Source: a virus. From it: 40,113 bases of DNA. The DNA lies in the IMG/VR virus record IMGVR_UViG_3300036820_000040, positions 1 through 40,113 of that record; one strand, written 5' to 3'. Under the pieces are notes generated by a model. The model did not search any database and was not told the DNA's origin. It saw nothing but the letters and a program-made list of their open reading frames with translations. The stretch's first letter is position 1. Each line of letters opens with the position of its first letter. Positions 13,417 through 20,545 of this stretch are shown piece by piece. The translations under genes were made by a program, and so were the position numbers.

Positions 13417-14535
13417 ATGGGAATGGATAAAACCCGCGGTTCGTCGCCCAAGCCAGCCGCACGGCCCATGCACATGGTCGTGACGCAGTCGGACACGCCG
13501 CTCGCGCATTCGAGCGTGACGTTGATCGACCCGAGGTATCGTGTGCTACAGCGTGCGGAAGAGCTTATGGGGTGCATGGAGATCAAAGGATCGAGGGGCA
13601 AGACCCGGTGTAGCGGGATGCTGGGAGCTCACTACAGGGCGATGATGCAGCTCCTGAAAATCGGAGATGTGGTCGCCACGGCCGCGGGCTGTCATTTCCG
13701 GGCCGAAATCTCCATGGCCAGACTCGCAGAGCGCGCGGCGATCGAGGGCCGCGCTGCCTACCGCGTCTGCGGCGAGCTTCATCTTGCCGGCGTGATGCGG
13801 CGGTTTGGAAGTGGCAGGAACGGCCCTAAGAAGAGCGACGAAGCGAAGCCGGTCCTCTTCGAGATCCCAATTCCGGAGGAGCCGAACGACGGGATTGCCC
13901 CTTCACAGGAAGCGGAGCATGTCGCCGGACACGCGCCCCAACAGTCCCCCGCCGCTCCCGAGCCTTACGACGACGACGGCGGTGACAGCGCGCGTGGCAA
14001 GCAACTGCTCACCGACTACGGCGTGTTTGAGCCGGAGCTGTCTCAGATCGTGGAATTGCCGGGGTTCACCGCGTACGCGGTGGAACGTGCGATTCAGGAT
14101 GCGGAGAAGTCCGCGGACAGCAATGGCCCCGGCTTCGTCGTCGCCCGGTTCCTGCGCCGCAACCAGATCGGGCAGATCCAGCGGGAAATCGAGAAACGCG
14201 AGATCGAAAACCGCCGGAAGGCCGAAGTGCAGGCGCAGGCGGCGGAGCGCGCCAAGAAGGCAGAGTCGGAGGCGGCGGCAACCGCAGCTCGCGAGAGTGC
14301 TCAGCTCACCCTCTTGTCTTCCCTCGCCCCTGCTCGACTGCGCGAGCTGTACGACGCGGCGATCCGCCTGACAACGAATCAGGTGATCTTGAACCTGTGG
14401 AAAAAGGCTTCGGCCGATCCGCTCCGCAGCCCAACCCTGCGTGACGCGATGTTCAAGCTGCTGCAGCAACGACGCGCGCCCGATCGATTCACCACTGCAG
14501 GGAAGGAAGGAGGTGCCACCACACAAACCACATGA
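13417..14535 (+). CDS. Probable replication initiator with winged-helix-like N-terminus
   Basis: 372 aa; GGAGG lies 5 nt before ATG 13417. The region ISMARLAERAAIEGRAAYRVCGELHLAGVMRRFGSG (about residues 93-128, quoted in parts) reads as a winged helix like those of phage replisome organisers. After an acidic linker, a domain with LLTDYGVFEPELSQIVELPG and PGFVVARFLRR resembles the C-terminal domain of DnaD/O-type initiators. A long Lys/Glu/Ala coiled coil (about 245-295) follows, then a helical tail. First gene of the early operon, next to attP. Initiator is the best guess; a transcription factor is possible. Confidence 0.55.
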   Translation: MGMDKTRGSSPKPAARPMHMVVTQSDTPLAHSSVTLIDPRYRVLQRAEELMGCMEIKGSRGKTRCSGMLGAHYRAMMQLLKIGDVVATAAGCHFRAEISMARLAERAAIEGRAAYRVCGELHLAGVMRRFGSGRNGPKKSDEAKPVLFEIPIPEEPNDGIAPSQEAEHVAGHAPQQSPAAPEPYDDDGGDSARGKQLLTDYGVFEPELSQIVELPGFTAYAVERAIQDAEKSADSNGPGFVVARFLRRNQIGQIQREIEKREIENRRKAEVQAQAAERAKKAESEAAATAARESAQLTLLSSLAPARLRELYDAAIRLTTNQVILNLWKKASADPLRSPTLRDAMFKLLQQRRAPDRFTTAGKEGGATTQTT

Positions 14536-14553
14536 GTGTTCTCCCCGATGTTG

Positions 14554-14585
14554 GGCCGGCGGAAGGATTGTCCCTTCCGCCGGCC
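14554..14585. promoter_or_regulatory. Perfect 13-bp hairpin between the first two early genes
   Basis: GGCCGGCGGAAGG/CCTTCCGCCGGCC with a 6-nt loop and no U-tract. It sits 18 bp after the initiator stop and 27 bp before the next start. Its base GGCCGGCGG is the same as the 9870-9894 terminator stem. Likely an attenuator or RNA-processing element. Confidence 0.55.
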
Positions 14586-14612
14586 ACTTTGAAACAAAGA
14601 AAGGAAAGTCCC

Positions 14613-15191
14613 ATGGTCGCTCATCCACTCTCTGTCTCCGATGCAGAACGCGGCTCGGAGCTCCTGTGTCGTTTCCCGGTCGACCGTCTCATTCCCCTGG
14701 CTGCCGCGTCTCTGGAATTGGCGGCGCTCGATCGACTCGCCGACGGTGACGACGGTCACGCCGAACAGCTCATGCGCCTGCAGGGGATGACGGTCCAAGT
14801 CCAGGAGGAGATCGCCGGGTCGCTGGACACGGTGACCATCGACATCACGCCGGCGGGATTCTCCCCGGACAACCCGGATGCAGCGGCCAACGCACAGCGG
14901 GCCAACGCGGCATCGGCGCGGTTGGAGCAGGTCATCCGCGCGAAGGCGGATTTCCTGCGTGTGCTTGTGGACGCCTTCGGGAGCATCGAGCAAGCGTGCG
15001 AGAAGCTGGGGGACGAGTTGGAACCGGACGCCGGACCAACTGAAGAGGAAGTGGCCGAGCTTCAAGAACGCTATCACTGCCTTGAGCGGGAACACGACGA
15101 AGCCGGCGAGGAACTCCTACTGGCGATGAGCGGGCGCGCGTCTGTGGAGGGCCGAGACATTGGAGCAAAGCCCAGCGCGATCATCGTTTGA
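14613..15191 (+). CDS. Early protein of unknown function, helical
   Basis: 192 aa; AGGA lies 7 nt before ATG 14613, preferred over ATG 14532 because the hairpin lies between them. Acidic and mostly helical: LASLELAALDRLADGDDGHAE-type segments, then ARLEQVIRAKADFLRVLVDAF and PTEEEVAELQERYHCLEREH, likely coiled coil. No catalytic motif seen. Operon neighbours suggest a DNA-metabolism or recombination accessory, but I do not recognise it. Confidence 0.65.
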   Translation: MVAHPLSVSDAERGSELLCRFPVDRLIPLAAASLELAALDRLADGDDGHAEQLMRLQGMTVQVQEEIAGSLDTVTIDITPAGFSPDNPDAAANAQRANAASARLEQVIRAKADFLRVLVDAFGSIEQACEKLGDELEPDAGPTEEEVAELQERYHCLEREHDEAGEELLLAMSGRASVEGRDIGAKPSAIIV

Positions 15192-15205
15192 ACGGGACAG
15201 CAGCC

Positions 15206-15469
15206 ATGCACGCACGCAACACACAAGCCCGCGACGGATTTTGGCCGTGCGCCTGCACACTGCACGGTCACGATGGGAACGTGATGCACTACAAGCTGAA
15301 CGCCCCGCACGTGCGGCGGTGTCCCGACTGCATGTGCCCTCAGTTGCAATCTTACGCCGCGATGGCTGCTTCGCAGAGAAGGGCCGCCAGAAAGCCGCCC
15401 GAAGTGGTCCATCGGTTTCAACGGTGGAATCGCAATTCCTCAGTCCTCCGTCCTACGGGTGGGCAATGA
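15206..15469 (+). CDS. Small zinc-finger-like protein
   Basis: 87 aa. The motif WPCACTLHGHDGN...HVRRCPDCMCP supplies Cys and His ligands for one zinc ribbon in residues about 14-44; the rest is basic. It ends in ATGA with the next gene. Start is ATG 15206 (GGGA upstream) or TTG 15188 overlapping the previous stop. Probably a nucleic-acid or protein-binding early factor. Confidence 0.6.
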   Translation: MHARNTQARDGFWPCACTLHGHDGNVMHYKLNAPHVRRCPDCMCPQLQSYAAMAASQRRAARKPPEVVHRFQRWNRNSSVLRPTGGQ

Positions 15470-15939
15470 CCGTCCTCAAGGTCCGCAACGCCAGCAGCAC
15501 GATCGTGAGCGATTACCGCTATCAGAGTGGCGCGGGCGTGCCCAGCGTGTGCGGGCTGCAGATCTACCGGATCCCGTGGGGACCGCGGCTGGTCATCGCC
15601 AATGCGCACAGTCTGAACGACGGCGTGTCGATCACCACCTGGGCTTGCGAGCTGGCCACCCTCGTCTGTCACGAGCACAAGATCCCGCCCAAGCAAATGG
15701 TGTGGGTTGAGCATTATCCGGGCTGCTGCGGTCTCCGCGGCGGGTGGGATCTCGTCAACTTCCGTCTGCAGGAATTCCGGCAGTGGTACGCGGTCCCCGG
15801 TCCTGGCTGCGCGTGCGCTGTCTGCCGAGGGAGCTTCCTGCCCGAGACCTGGCGGTTTGTTCAACCGGAGTGGCGGCCGATGACCCGCGACGATTTCTGG
15901 GAGCTGGGGGCCGTGCCCCCTGATGAGGTGACCGAATGA
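15466..15939 (+). CDS. Early protein of unknown function, Cys/Trp-rich
   Basis: 157 aa, coupled by ATGA on both sides. Notable parts: CGLQIYRIPWGPRLVIANAH, ATLVCHEHKIPPKQMVWVEHYPGCCG, and CACAVCRGSF near the C-terminus, a possible metal site. The front half looks like a compact alpha/beta fold. It directly precedes the polymerase-X-like gene, so they may work together. No family is recognised. Confidence 0.65.
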   Translation: MTVLKVRNASSTIVSDYRYQSGAGVPSVCGLQIYRIPWGPRLVIANAHSLNDGVSITTWACELATLVCHEHKIPPKQMVWVEHYPGCCGLRGGWDLVNFRLQEFRQWYAVPGPGCACAVCRGSFLPETWRFVQPEWRPMTRDDFWELGAVPPDEVTE

Positions 15940-16517
15940 GCACAACCACCACCAAAAGAACCTATGCCCACGCGATGCGGGACGCGCTGACCATGCGTGA
16001 TCTCTTCGAGCGTGACGCCTGGATCAAATGGGACTTCGCCGGCAGCCTGCGCCGGGGCAAGCCCGACGTCGGCGACATCGACCACGTGGTCTTGCCGCGC
16101 TTCGGAGATCTCCCCAACGCCAGCCTGTTTGCTGAGGGGCAGACGAACCTGCTCTTCGCGCGGTTGGACGAGCTGCTCGCCCAGGGGGAGATTAGCAAGC
16201 ACGTTTACCGTTATGGCGAGAGCGGGCAGCCGATTCACCGCTGGGGCGCCAAGTCCAGGGGCGTCGACTTCCGCGGATTCAACCATGAGTTTACCGTCGC
16301 GGACGCGCTGAACTGGGGATCAGTTCTCCTGATCAAAACCGGGCCGGCTGACTTCTCCCGGCACTTCGTTGACCGCTTCAACCAGGTCGGGATCCTCCGT
16401 CAGATGGATGGATACCTGCGCAGCATCGGCACCGGCGAGATCACGCCGGTCCCCGATGAAGCCAGCTACTTCCGATTGGCGGGGCTTCCCTTCCTCCGAC
16501 CGGAGGAACGGCGATGA
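15936..16517 (+). CDS. Stand-alone polymerase-X/beta-type nucleotidyltransferase domain
   Basis: 193 aa. GSLRRGKPDVGDIDHVVLP (residues 36-54) is the family-X palm signature GS-x-RG-x(4)-GDID, with metal-binding Asp47 and Asp49 and a probable third Asp111 in GVDFRGF. Later LLIKTGPADFSRHFVDR resembles the nucleotide/TGS-N(F) segment of DNA polymerase beta. It lacks the 8-kDa lyase and fingers domains, so it is a minimal palm/thumb protein. It could add nucleotides to DNA ends, act in repair, or be a tRNA/protein nucleotidyltransferase. Confidence 0.7.
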   Translation: MSTTTTKRTYAHAMRDALTMRDLFERDAWIKWDFAGSLRRGKPDVGDIDHVVLPRFGDLPNASLFAEGQTNLLFARLDELLAQGEISKHVYRYGESGQPIHRWGAKSRGVDFRGFNHEFTVADALNWGSVLLIKTGPADFSRHFVDRFNQVGILRQMDGYLRSIGTGEITPVPDEASYFRLAGLPFLRPEERR

Positions 16518-16822
16518 ACGCAATTCAGGACGTCAGCGTCACGACGCGGATCACGGTGGCTAACGACGGCAAGACGGTCGCGATCGTCCACCAACTCCGC
16601 GGCATCGTCGGCGTGGGCGAAGGATGGAGCGACGCCAGCTTCATCCGGGCCGCGCTGGAGAGCGGGCAGACCGTCATCCGCGAAGCTCTGCTGAACGGGC
16701 TGCGGATTTCAAGCGAGTTCATCCCGCTGGATCCAGAGTCGCCCGAGGGCCGCGCGGTTCGCGGTGATCGGGTCCGTGTTGAAAGCAAAGTCGTCCCGGA
16801 CGGCGAACCGCAAGGAGCCTGA
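16514..16822 (+). CDS. Small early protein of unknown function
   Basis: 102 aa, coupled by ATGA to the polymerase-X-like gene. The N-terminal beta-rich half (VSVTTRITVANDGKTVAIVH) and acidic C-terminus could bind a partner. No metal motif, membrane segment or known domain. Its fixed pairing with the nucleotidyltransferase makes it a candidate partner subunit. Confidence 0.6.
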   Translation: MNAIQDVSVTTRITVANDGKTVAIVHQLRGIVGVGEGWSDASFIRAALESGQTVIREALLNGLRISSEFIPLDPESPEGRAVRGDRVRVESKVVPDGEPQGA

Positions 16823-16824
16823 AA

Positions 16825-17235
16825 ATGTGGGAGCGAATCGAACTGGATCCGCACGACTCCACCAATGTGGCCAGGTGGCAAAGCCCCGGCGCCCGCTGGG
16901 TCGTACGCGTCACCCAGGTGCTCTACGGCTTCCGGGTGCAGGTGCAGGAACGCACGGACAATCTCGGCTTCCTGGTCGTGTACTGCGCGGGCAGGAACCG
17001 CCTGACGCTTCTGCTGCTCCCCGCGGTGGTGATGACGATTCTCGACGGCCTCGGCGAGCATGCGACCAACGAACAGGTGATGAAGGCGTTCCCGGAGCAG
17101 AACGTCAAACCGATGTACCGGGATCCGCCCTGCTGGCGGCTGCTCTGCTCCATGGCCGGCGTCGACGCGATCGACCTGACCGACCATGACATCGAAGAAT
17201 CACGGCCGGCCGTGCCGGCGGAGGTGGCGTCATGA
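16825..17235 (+). CDS. Early protein of unknown function
   Basis: 136 aa. A beta-rich first half (RWVVRVTQVLYGFRVQVQER) is followed by a hydrophobic helix (LTLLLLPAVVMTILDGLG) that is more likely a buried core than a membrane span, then EQVMKAFPEQNVKPMYRDPP. It begins 2 bp after the preceding stop and overlaps the next gene by ATGA. No family recognised. Confidence 0.6.
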   Translation: MWERIELDPHDSTNVARWQSPGARWVVRVTQVLYGFRVQVQERTDNLGFLVVYCAGRNRLTLLLLPAVVMTILDGLGEHATNEQVMKAFPEQNVKPMYRDPPCWRLLCSMAGVDAIDLTDHDIEESRPAVPAEVAS

Positions 17236-17378
17236 TGCGTCTTATGTGGTTCGCCCTGTCCTGTTTGGTCTTCGCATTCTGGGTCTGGCTGATCCGGTGC
17301 GCGTACAAAGCCGGCTTCGAGGCAGGCTACCGGCAAGGACACCGCGCCGGTGTCGGGGACGAACGAGGTGCGAAATGA
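17232..17378 (+). CDS. Tiny membrane protein with GYRQGH tail
   Basis: 48 aa. ATG 17232 overlaps the preceding stop (ATGA) and its own stop overlaps the next ATG (ATGA). One membrane helix (WFALSCLVFAFWVWLI) is followed by CAYKAGFEAGYRQGHRAGVG-DER, closely matching the tail of the 11489-11680 protein. It is clearly in the operon despite its size. Possible envelope or exclusion function; unknown. Confidence 0.65.
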   Translation: MMRLMWFALSCLVFAFWVWLIRCAYKAGFEAGYRQGHRAGVGDERGAK

Positions 17379-17773
17379 AGCGACGAAAAACGAAAGCCGA
17401 GCCGGAGCTCGAGGAATCCCCGGACGTATGCTGCGGCGTGTGCGGCTGCACCGAGAACGACGCGTGCGACGGCGGCTGTCAGTGGGATCGATCGGGGGTC
17501 ACGATGACGGACGTCTGCGATCGCTGCACGTCGAAGATGCCGTTTCGCGTGGGGTCGGCGCGCGGGGTGTGCTCCGTCGTCGGCCCTGGTCCGCGGCGGA
17601 AGCGGATCTCGATCGTCGTTGGATTCAATGCTGCCGAAACACGCGCGACCTGCGCAAAGCTCAACCGAGTCTGGTTCATGGGGATGCTCGCCATGGGCCT
17701 GCTCATTGATGGCCGCGGCGAAACAGATCGCGCCGCCGAGCTCCTGCGCACTGCGGAGGCTGGCAATGGTTGA
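17375..17773 (+). CDS. Zinc-binding protein with CxVCGCTENDAC motif
   Basis: 132 aa. Residues about 19-50 carry CCGVCGCTENDACDGGCQW ending in CDRC, a cysteine pattern found in many phage-encoded small proteins (known from general experience). The C-terminal half is a helix (NRVWFMGMLAMGLLIDGRG-ETDRAAELL). Coupled to neighbours by ATGA and by an 8-bp overlap with the next gene. Probably a host-takeover or regulatory factor; exact role unknown. Confidence 0.65.
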   Translation: MKRRKTKAEPELEESPDVCCGVCGCTENDACDGGCQWDRSGVTMTDVCDRCTSKMPFRVGSARGVCSVVGPGPRRKRISIVVGFNAAETRATCAKLNRVWFMGMLAMGLLIDGRGETDRAAELLRTAEAGNG

Positions 17774-18056
17774 ACAAGAAATTCCACAAATGATCGATCC
17801 TCTCGGCGAAAGCTGGGAGCAGCCGAAAGCCTCGGAAATCGTCATCGATCGGTGGTGTGCTGTGATGACGCGCGGGACCTTCATGCAGCTCAAGGATTAC
17901 TCCCTTTCTCTGCCGACCGGGGTCTATGCGGGGAAGATGTGGCGATTACTTGCGGGGAACGGCACCTGGTGGCTTTGCTGGTACGGTCCCAGTGACCATG
18001 ACCAGAACAGCATGGGCATCTGTCTGCGCCAGATTCTTCTGCTGGGGGACAATTGA
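17766..18056 (+). CDS. Small early protein of unknown function
   Basis: 96 aa. Starts at ATG 17766 within the end of the previous gene; its stop overlaps the TTG start of the ATPase (TTGA). Trp-rich: KMWRLLAGNGTWWLCWYG and MGICLRQILLL. It could fold as a small beta domain and, being directly before the ATPase, may be its partner. No family recognised. Confidence 0.55.
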   Translation: MVEQEIPQMIDPLGESWEQPKASEIVIDRWCAVMTRGTFMQLKDYSLSLPTGVYAGKMWRLLAGNGTWWLCWYGPSDHDQNSMGICLRQILLLGDN

Positions 18057-19657
18057 AGCATCCACAGACGATTCATCTCGGCTTCGAGGTTGGAACGGGG
18101 AAACCCGTCGAGATCCCGGTCAAGCATATGGCCGTCACCGGCCAGAGCCAGGAGGCCGGAAAGACTACCGCGCTCGAAGCGCTCATCACCCGATCGGGCC
18201 TGCGCGCGGTCGTGTTCAAAACCAAGCGCGGCGAGGGGAGCTTCGCGGCCGGCCGGAAGCTCAAGCCCTATTTCCGGGAGCGGGCCGATTGGGTTTTCGT
18301 GGCCAGCGTGATCGACGCCACATTGGGGGAGAAGAACAAGCTGCTCCGGTCCTTCTTGATGAAGGTCTGCCGGAACACCAAAACGCTGGCCCAGGTGCGG
18401 GCCAATGTGAAGGAAGTGTTGAAGACGGCCAAAGGGTTCAACGAATCGATCTACACCGAGATCGATGGTTACCTGGACCTGGTGGTGCCGCAGTTGAAAC
18501 AGCTTCCGCCGGCGGCGTCGATCGTGCTCGGGGCCGGGCTCAATGTCATGGACTTGTCGGATTACTCGTCGCAGCTGCAGGGGCTGGTGATCCGCTCGGT
18601 GATGGAGCACGTGTACGAACACGAGGAAGGCGTCATCACCGTGGTACCCGAGGCCTGGGAGTTTCTGCCCGAGTCGCGCGGCAGCCCGGTGAAGCTGGCG
18701 GCGGAGTCGCTGATCCGCAAGGGCGCATCCCTGCGAAACTACATGTGGCTCGACAGCCAGGACATGGGCGGCGTCTGGAAACTTCCGCTTCGCCAGGCCG
18801 GCGTCTGGCTGATCGGCGTGCAGCGGGAAGCCAACGAACTCAAGCGCGCGCTGTCGAACATCCCTGCCGGGATCCACAAGCCCAGCGCCGCCGACGTCGC
18901 CCGCCTGCAGCTCGGGCAGTTCTACGCCTGCTGGGGAAGCCATTCGATCCGAACCTATGTGCAGCCGGCGTGGATGGATGACACGAGGGCGAAGCTCGTC
19001 GCTAAGGGCGAAGTGCTGTTCGATGCGCCATCGCTCGCTCGCGCGGTCAATGCCGGCGACTTGCGGGCACAGGCTTTTGAGTCCAGCGCCACCAAGGGCG
19101 AAGCGGCTCCCGATCCAACCCCAACCGAGGAAGATGAAATGTCCAAGGAAGATGTCGAGTCAATCCGCGGCGCCATCAACGAACTCACCATGGCGATCCA
19201 CACGGCGTTGGGCACGAGAACTGGTGAGCCGGCGTCGACGGTCCCCAACGGTCAAAGCTCCGCGCCGCTCCCTGATTTCGAGCAGCTCTACCAAGCCTTC
19301 AAGAGGCGGTTCATCCAGGAGGCCGGCGACGACCCGGCGTTCCTCAAGGTGCTCGCTAGGCGGCCAAGGATGGAAGTCGAAGTGGATGAACCGACGATCA
19401 CCGCTGACGCCAAGGGCGGCGACGGGTTCATCGGGTTGCTCATCTCGGAGAAGTTCTTCGACGGCGTCGGCGCGACCGGAAACGCCGTGTTCATGCAGAT
19501 GCAGCAACGCGGGATCTCTGGCGCAAACCCCACGGCCTATGGCTGGTGTGACTCGATGGTCTCCAAAGGCTTCCTCACCAAAGTCCAGGACGGAAAGGTG
19601 AAGGTGTATCGCGCCGTGCCTGGGATGAAGGTGAACATCGTCAGGAAGAAATCGTGA
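18053..19657 (+). CDS. HerA/VirD4-like P-loop ATPase with C-terminal winged-helix-like domain
   Basis: 534 aa from a TTG start. The P-loop is GQSQEAGKTT (residues 30-39), followed by FKTKRGEGSF, and the Walker B position reads ITVVPEAWEF (residues 195-204), with Pro where Asp is usual but the catalytic Glu present. DSQDMGGVWK and QREANELKRALS fit later sensor regions of HerA/FtsK-type translocases. An acidic linker with MSKEDVESIRGAINELT leads to a C-terminal domain (DGFIGLLISEKFF...GWCDSMVSKGFLTKVQDGKVKVYRA) that reads as a winged helix. Probably a DNA translocase or loader acting with the initiator and methyltransferases. Confidence 0.7.
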   Translation: MKHPQTIHLGFEVGTGKPVEIPVKHMAVTGQSQEAGKTTALEALITRSGLRAVVFKTKRGEGSFAAGRKLKPYFRERADWVFVASVIDATLGEKNKLLRSFLMKVCRNTKTLAQVRANVKEVLKTAKGFNESIYTEIDGYLDLVVPQLKQLPPAASIVLGAGLNVMDLSDYSSQLQGLVIRSVMEHVYEHEEGVITVVPEAWEFLPESRGSPVKLAAESLIRKGASLRNYMWLDSQDMGGVWKLPLRQAGVWLIGVQREANELKRALSNIPAGIHKPSAADVARLQLGQFYACWGSHSIRTYVQPAWMDDTRAKLVAKGEVLFDAPSLARAVNAGDLRAQAFESSATKGEAAPDPTPTEEDEMSKEDVESIRGAINELTMAIHTALGTRTGEPASTVPNGQSSAPLPDFEQLYQAFKRRFIQEAGDDPAFLKVLARRPRMEVEVDEPTITADAKGGDGFIGLLISEKFFDGVGATGNAVFMQMQQRGISGANPTAYGWCDSMVSKGFLTKVQDGKVKVYRAVPGMKVNIVRKKS

Positions 19658-20532
19658 CTCACCAGGCTGTGCTGTCCATCTTTCCGGGCATCGACCTTCT
19701 CGGCCGCGGGTTCGAGGAGGACGGGTGGTGCGTCGTGCGCGGGCCGGATCCACTCTGGGGCGGTGACGTGCGCCGGTTCCATCCGCCCGCTGGGCTGTTC
19801 GCCGGCGTCATCGGCGGATCGCCCTGCCAGGATTTTTCGTCATTGCGGCGCGGCGATGAAAGCGGCGTTGGCCGGGAGCTGCTCGGCGAGTTCGGCCGCG
19901 TGGTCACCGAGGCGCGCCCGGATTGGTTCCTGCTGGAGAATGTGCCGCGCGTTCCGACCGTGATCGTGCCCGGCTATCACGTCCAACGCATCGATCTCCG
20001 CGGCACCGAGGTGGGATTGCGCCAACGCCGGCTGCGTCATTTCCAATTCGGAAGTGTGACCGGCTGCGGCCTCGTGGTGGCACGTGGAGACACGGCCGTG
20101 ACCACGCAGCGGGCTTGCACCGCCTCCGAGGGGCGCAGGGCCGGCCGGCGCGGCTGGGCGGAATTCTGTGAGCTGATGGGGTTGCCCGAACCTTTGGAAT
20201 TGCCGGGCCTCTCGAAAGAGGCTCGATACCGCGCCGTCGGGAACGGGGTGCCGCTGCCGATGGGCCGGATGCTCGCGGCGGCGATCTCGGCCTGGACCCG
20301 CGGGGCGGTCGCCAACTGCTGCGCGTGCGGCTGCGGTCGCCCCGTGACTGGCCGGCGGATGATGGCCGGCCCCGCGTGCCGCAAAAGACAGCAGCGCAGG
20401 CGTGACACTCCGGACCCTGTGGCCCCGCGCGGCGTCACGCCCGCCGTCGCGTCACATCGTCGTGACTCCGCGATCGTGACAGGACCTAGTGCGGTCACGC
20501 CGGCGGAGTCACTCTTTTTCATTTCTCATTGA
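19654..20532 (+). CDS. C5-cytosine DNA methyltransferase
   Basis: 292 aa from a GTG overlapping the ATPase stop. Motif I is SIFPGIDLLGRGFEEDG; motif IV GGSPCQDFS holds catalytic Cys58; motif VI ENV (95-97); motif VIII QRRLR (124-128); motif X AVGNGVPLP (194-202). The target-recognition region between VIII and X is very short. A C-terminal extension carries CCACGCG-x14-C, a zinc-ribbon-like motif, then a low-complexity tail overlapping a GTCAC-rich stretch. Probably protects phage DNA from host restriction; no cognate nuclease is seen nearby. Confidence 0.88.
   Translation: MTHQAVLSIFPGIDLLGRGFEEDGWCVVRGPDPLWGGDVRRFHPPAGLFAGVIGGSPCQDFSSLRRGDESGVGRELLGEFGRVVTEARPDWFLLENVPRVPTVIVPGYHVQRIDLRGTEVGLRQRRLRHFQFGSVTGCGLVVARGDTAVTTQRACTASEGRRAGRRGWAEFCELMGLPEPLELPGLSKEARYRAVGNGVPLPMGRMLAAAISAWTRGAVANCCACGCGRPVTGRRMMAGPACRKRQQRRRDTPDPVAPRGVTPAVASHRRDSAIVTGPSAVTPAESLFFISH
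20402..20512. promoter_or_regulatory. Cluster of GTCAC/GTGAC motifs upstream of the ParB-methyltransferase gene
   Basis: Seven copies of GTCAC or GTGAC in 111 bp (20402, 20434, 20451, 20462, 20476, 20494, 20508), overlying the low-complexity end of the cytosine methyltransferase gene and 34 bp before the next ATG. One lies in the palindrome GGCGTCACGCC (20431-20441). Possible binding sites for the downstream ParB-domain protein. Confidence 0.4.
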
Positions 20533-20545
20533 AAGGAACGTCCAA

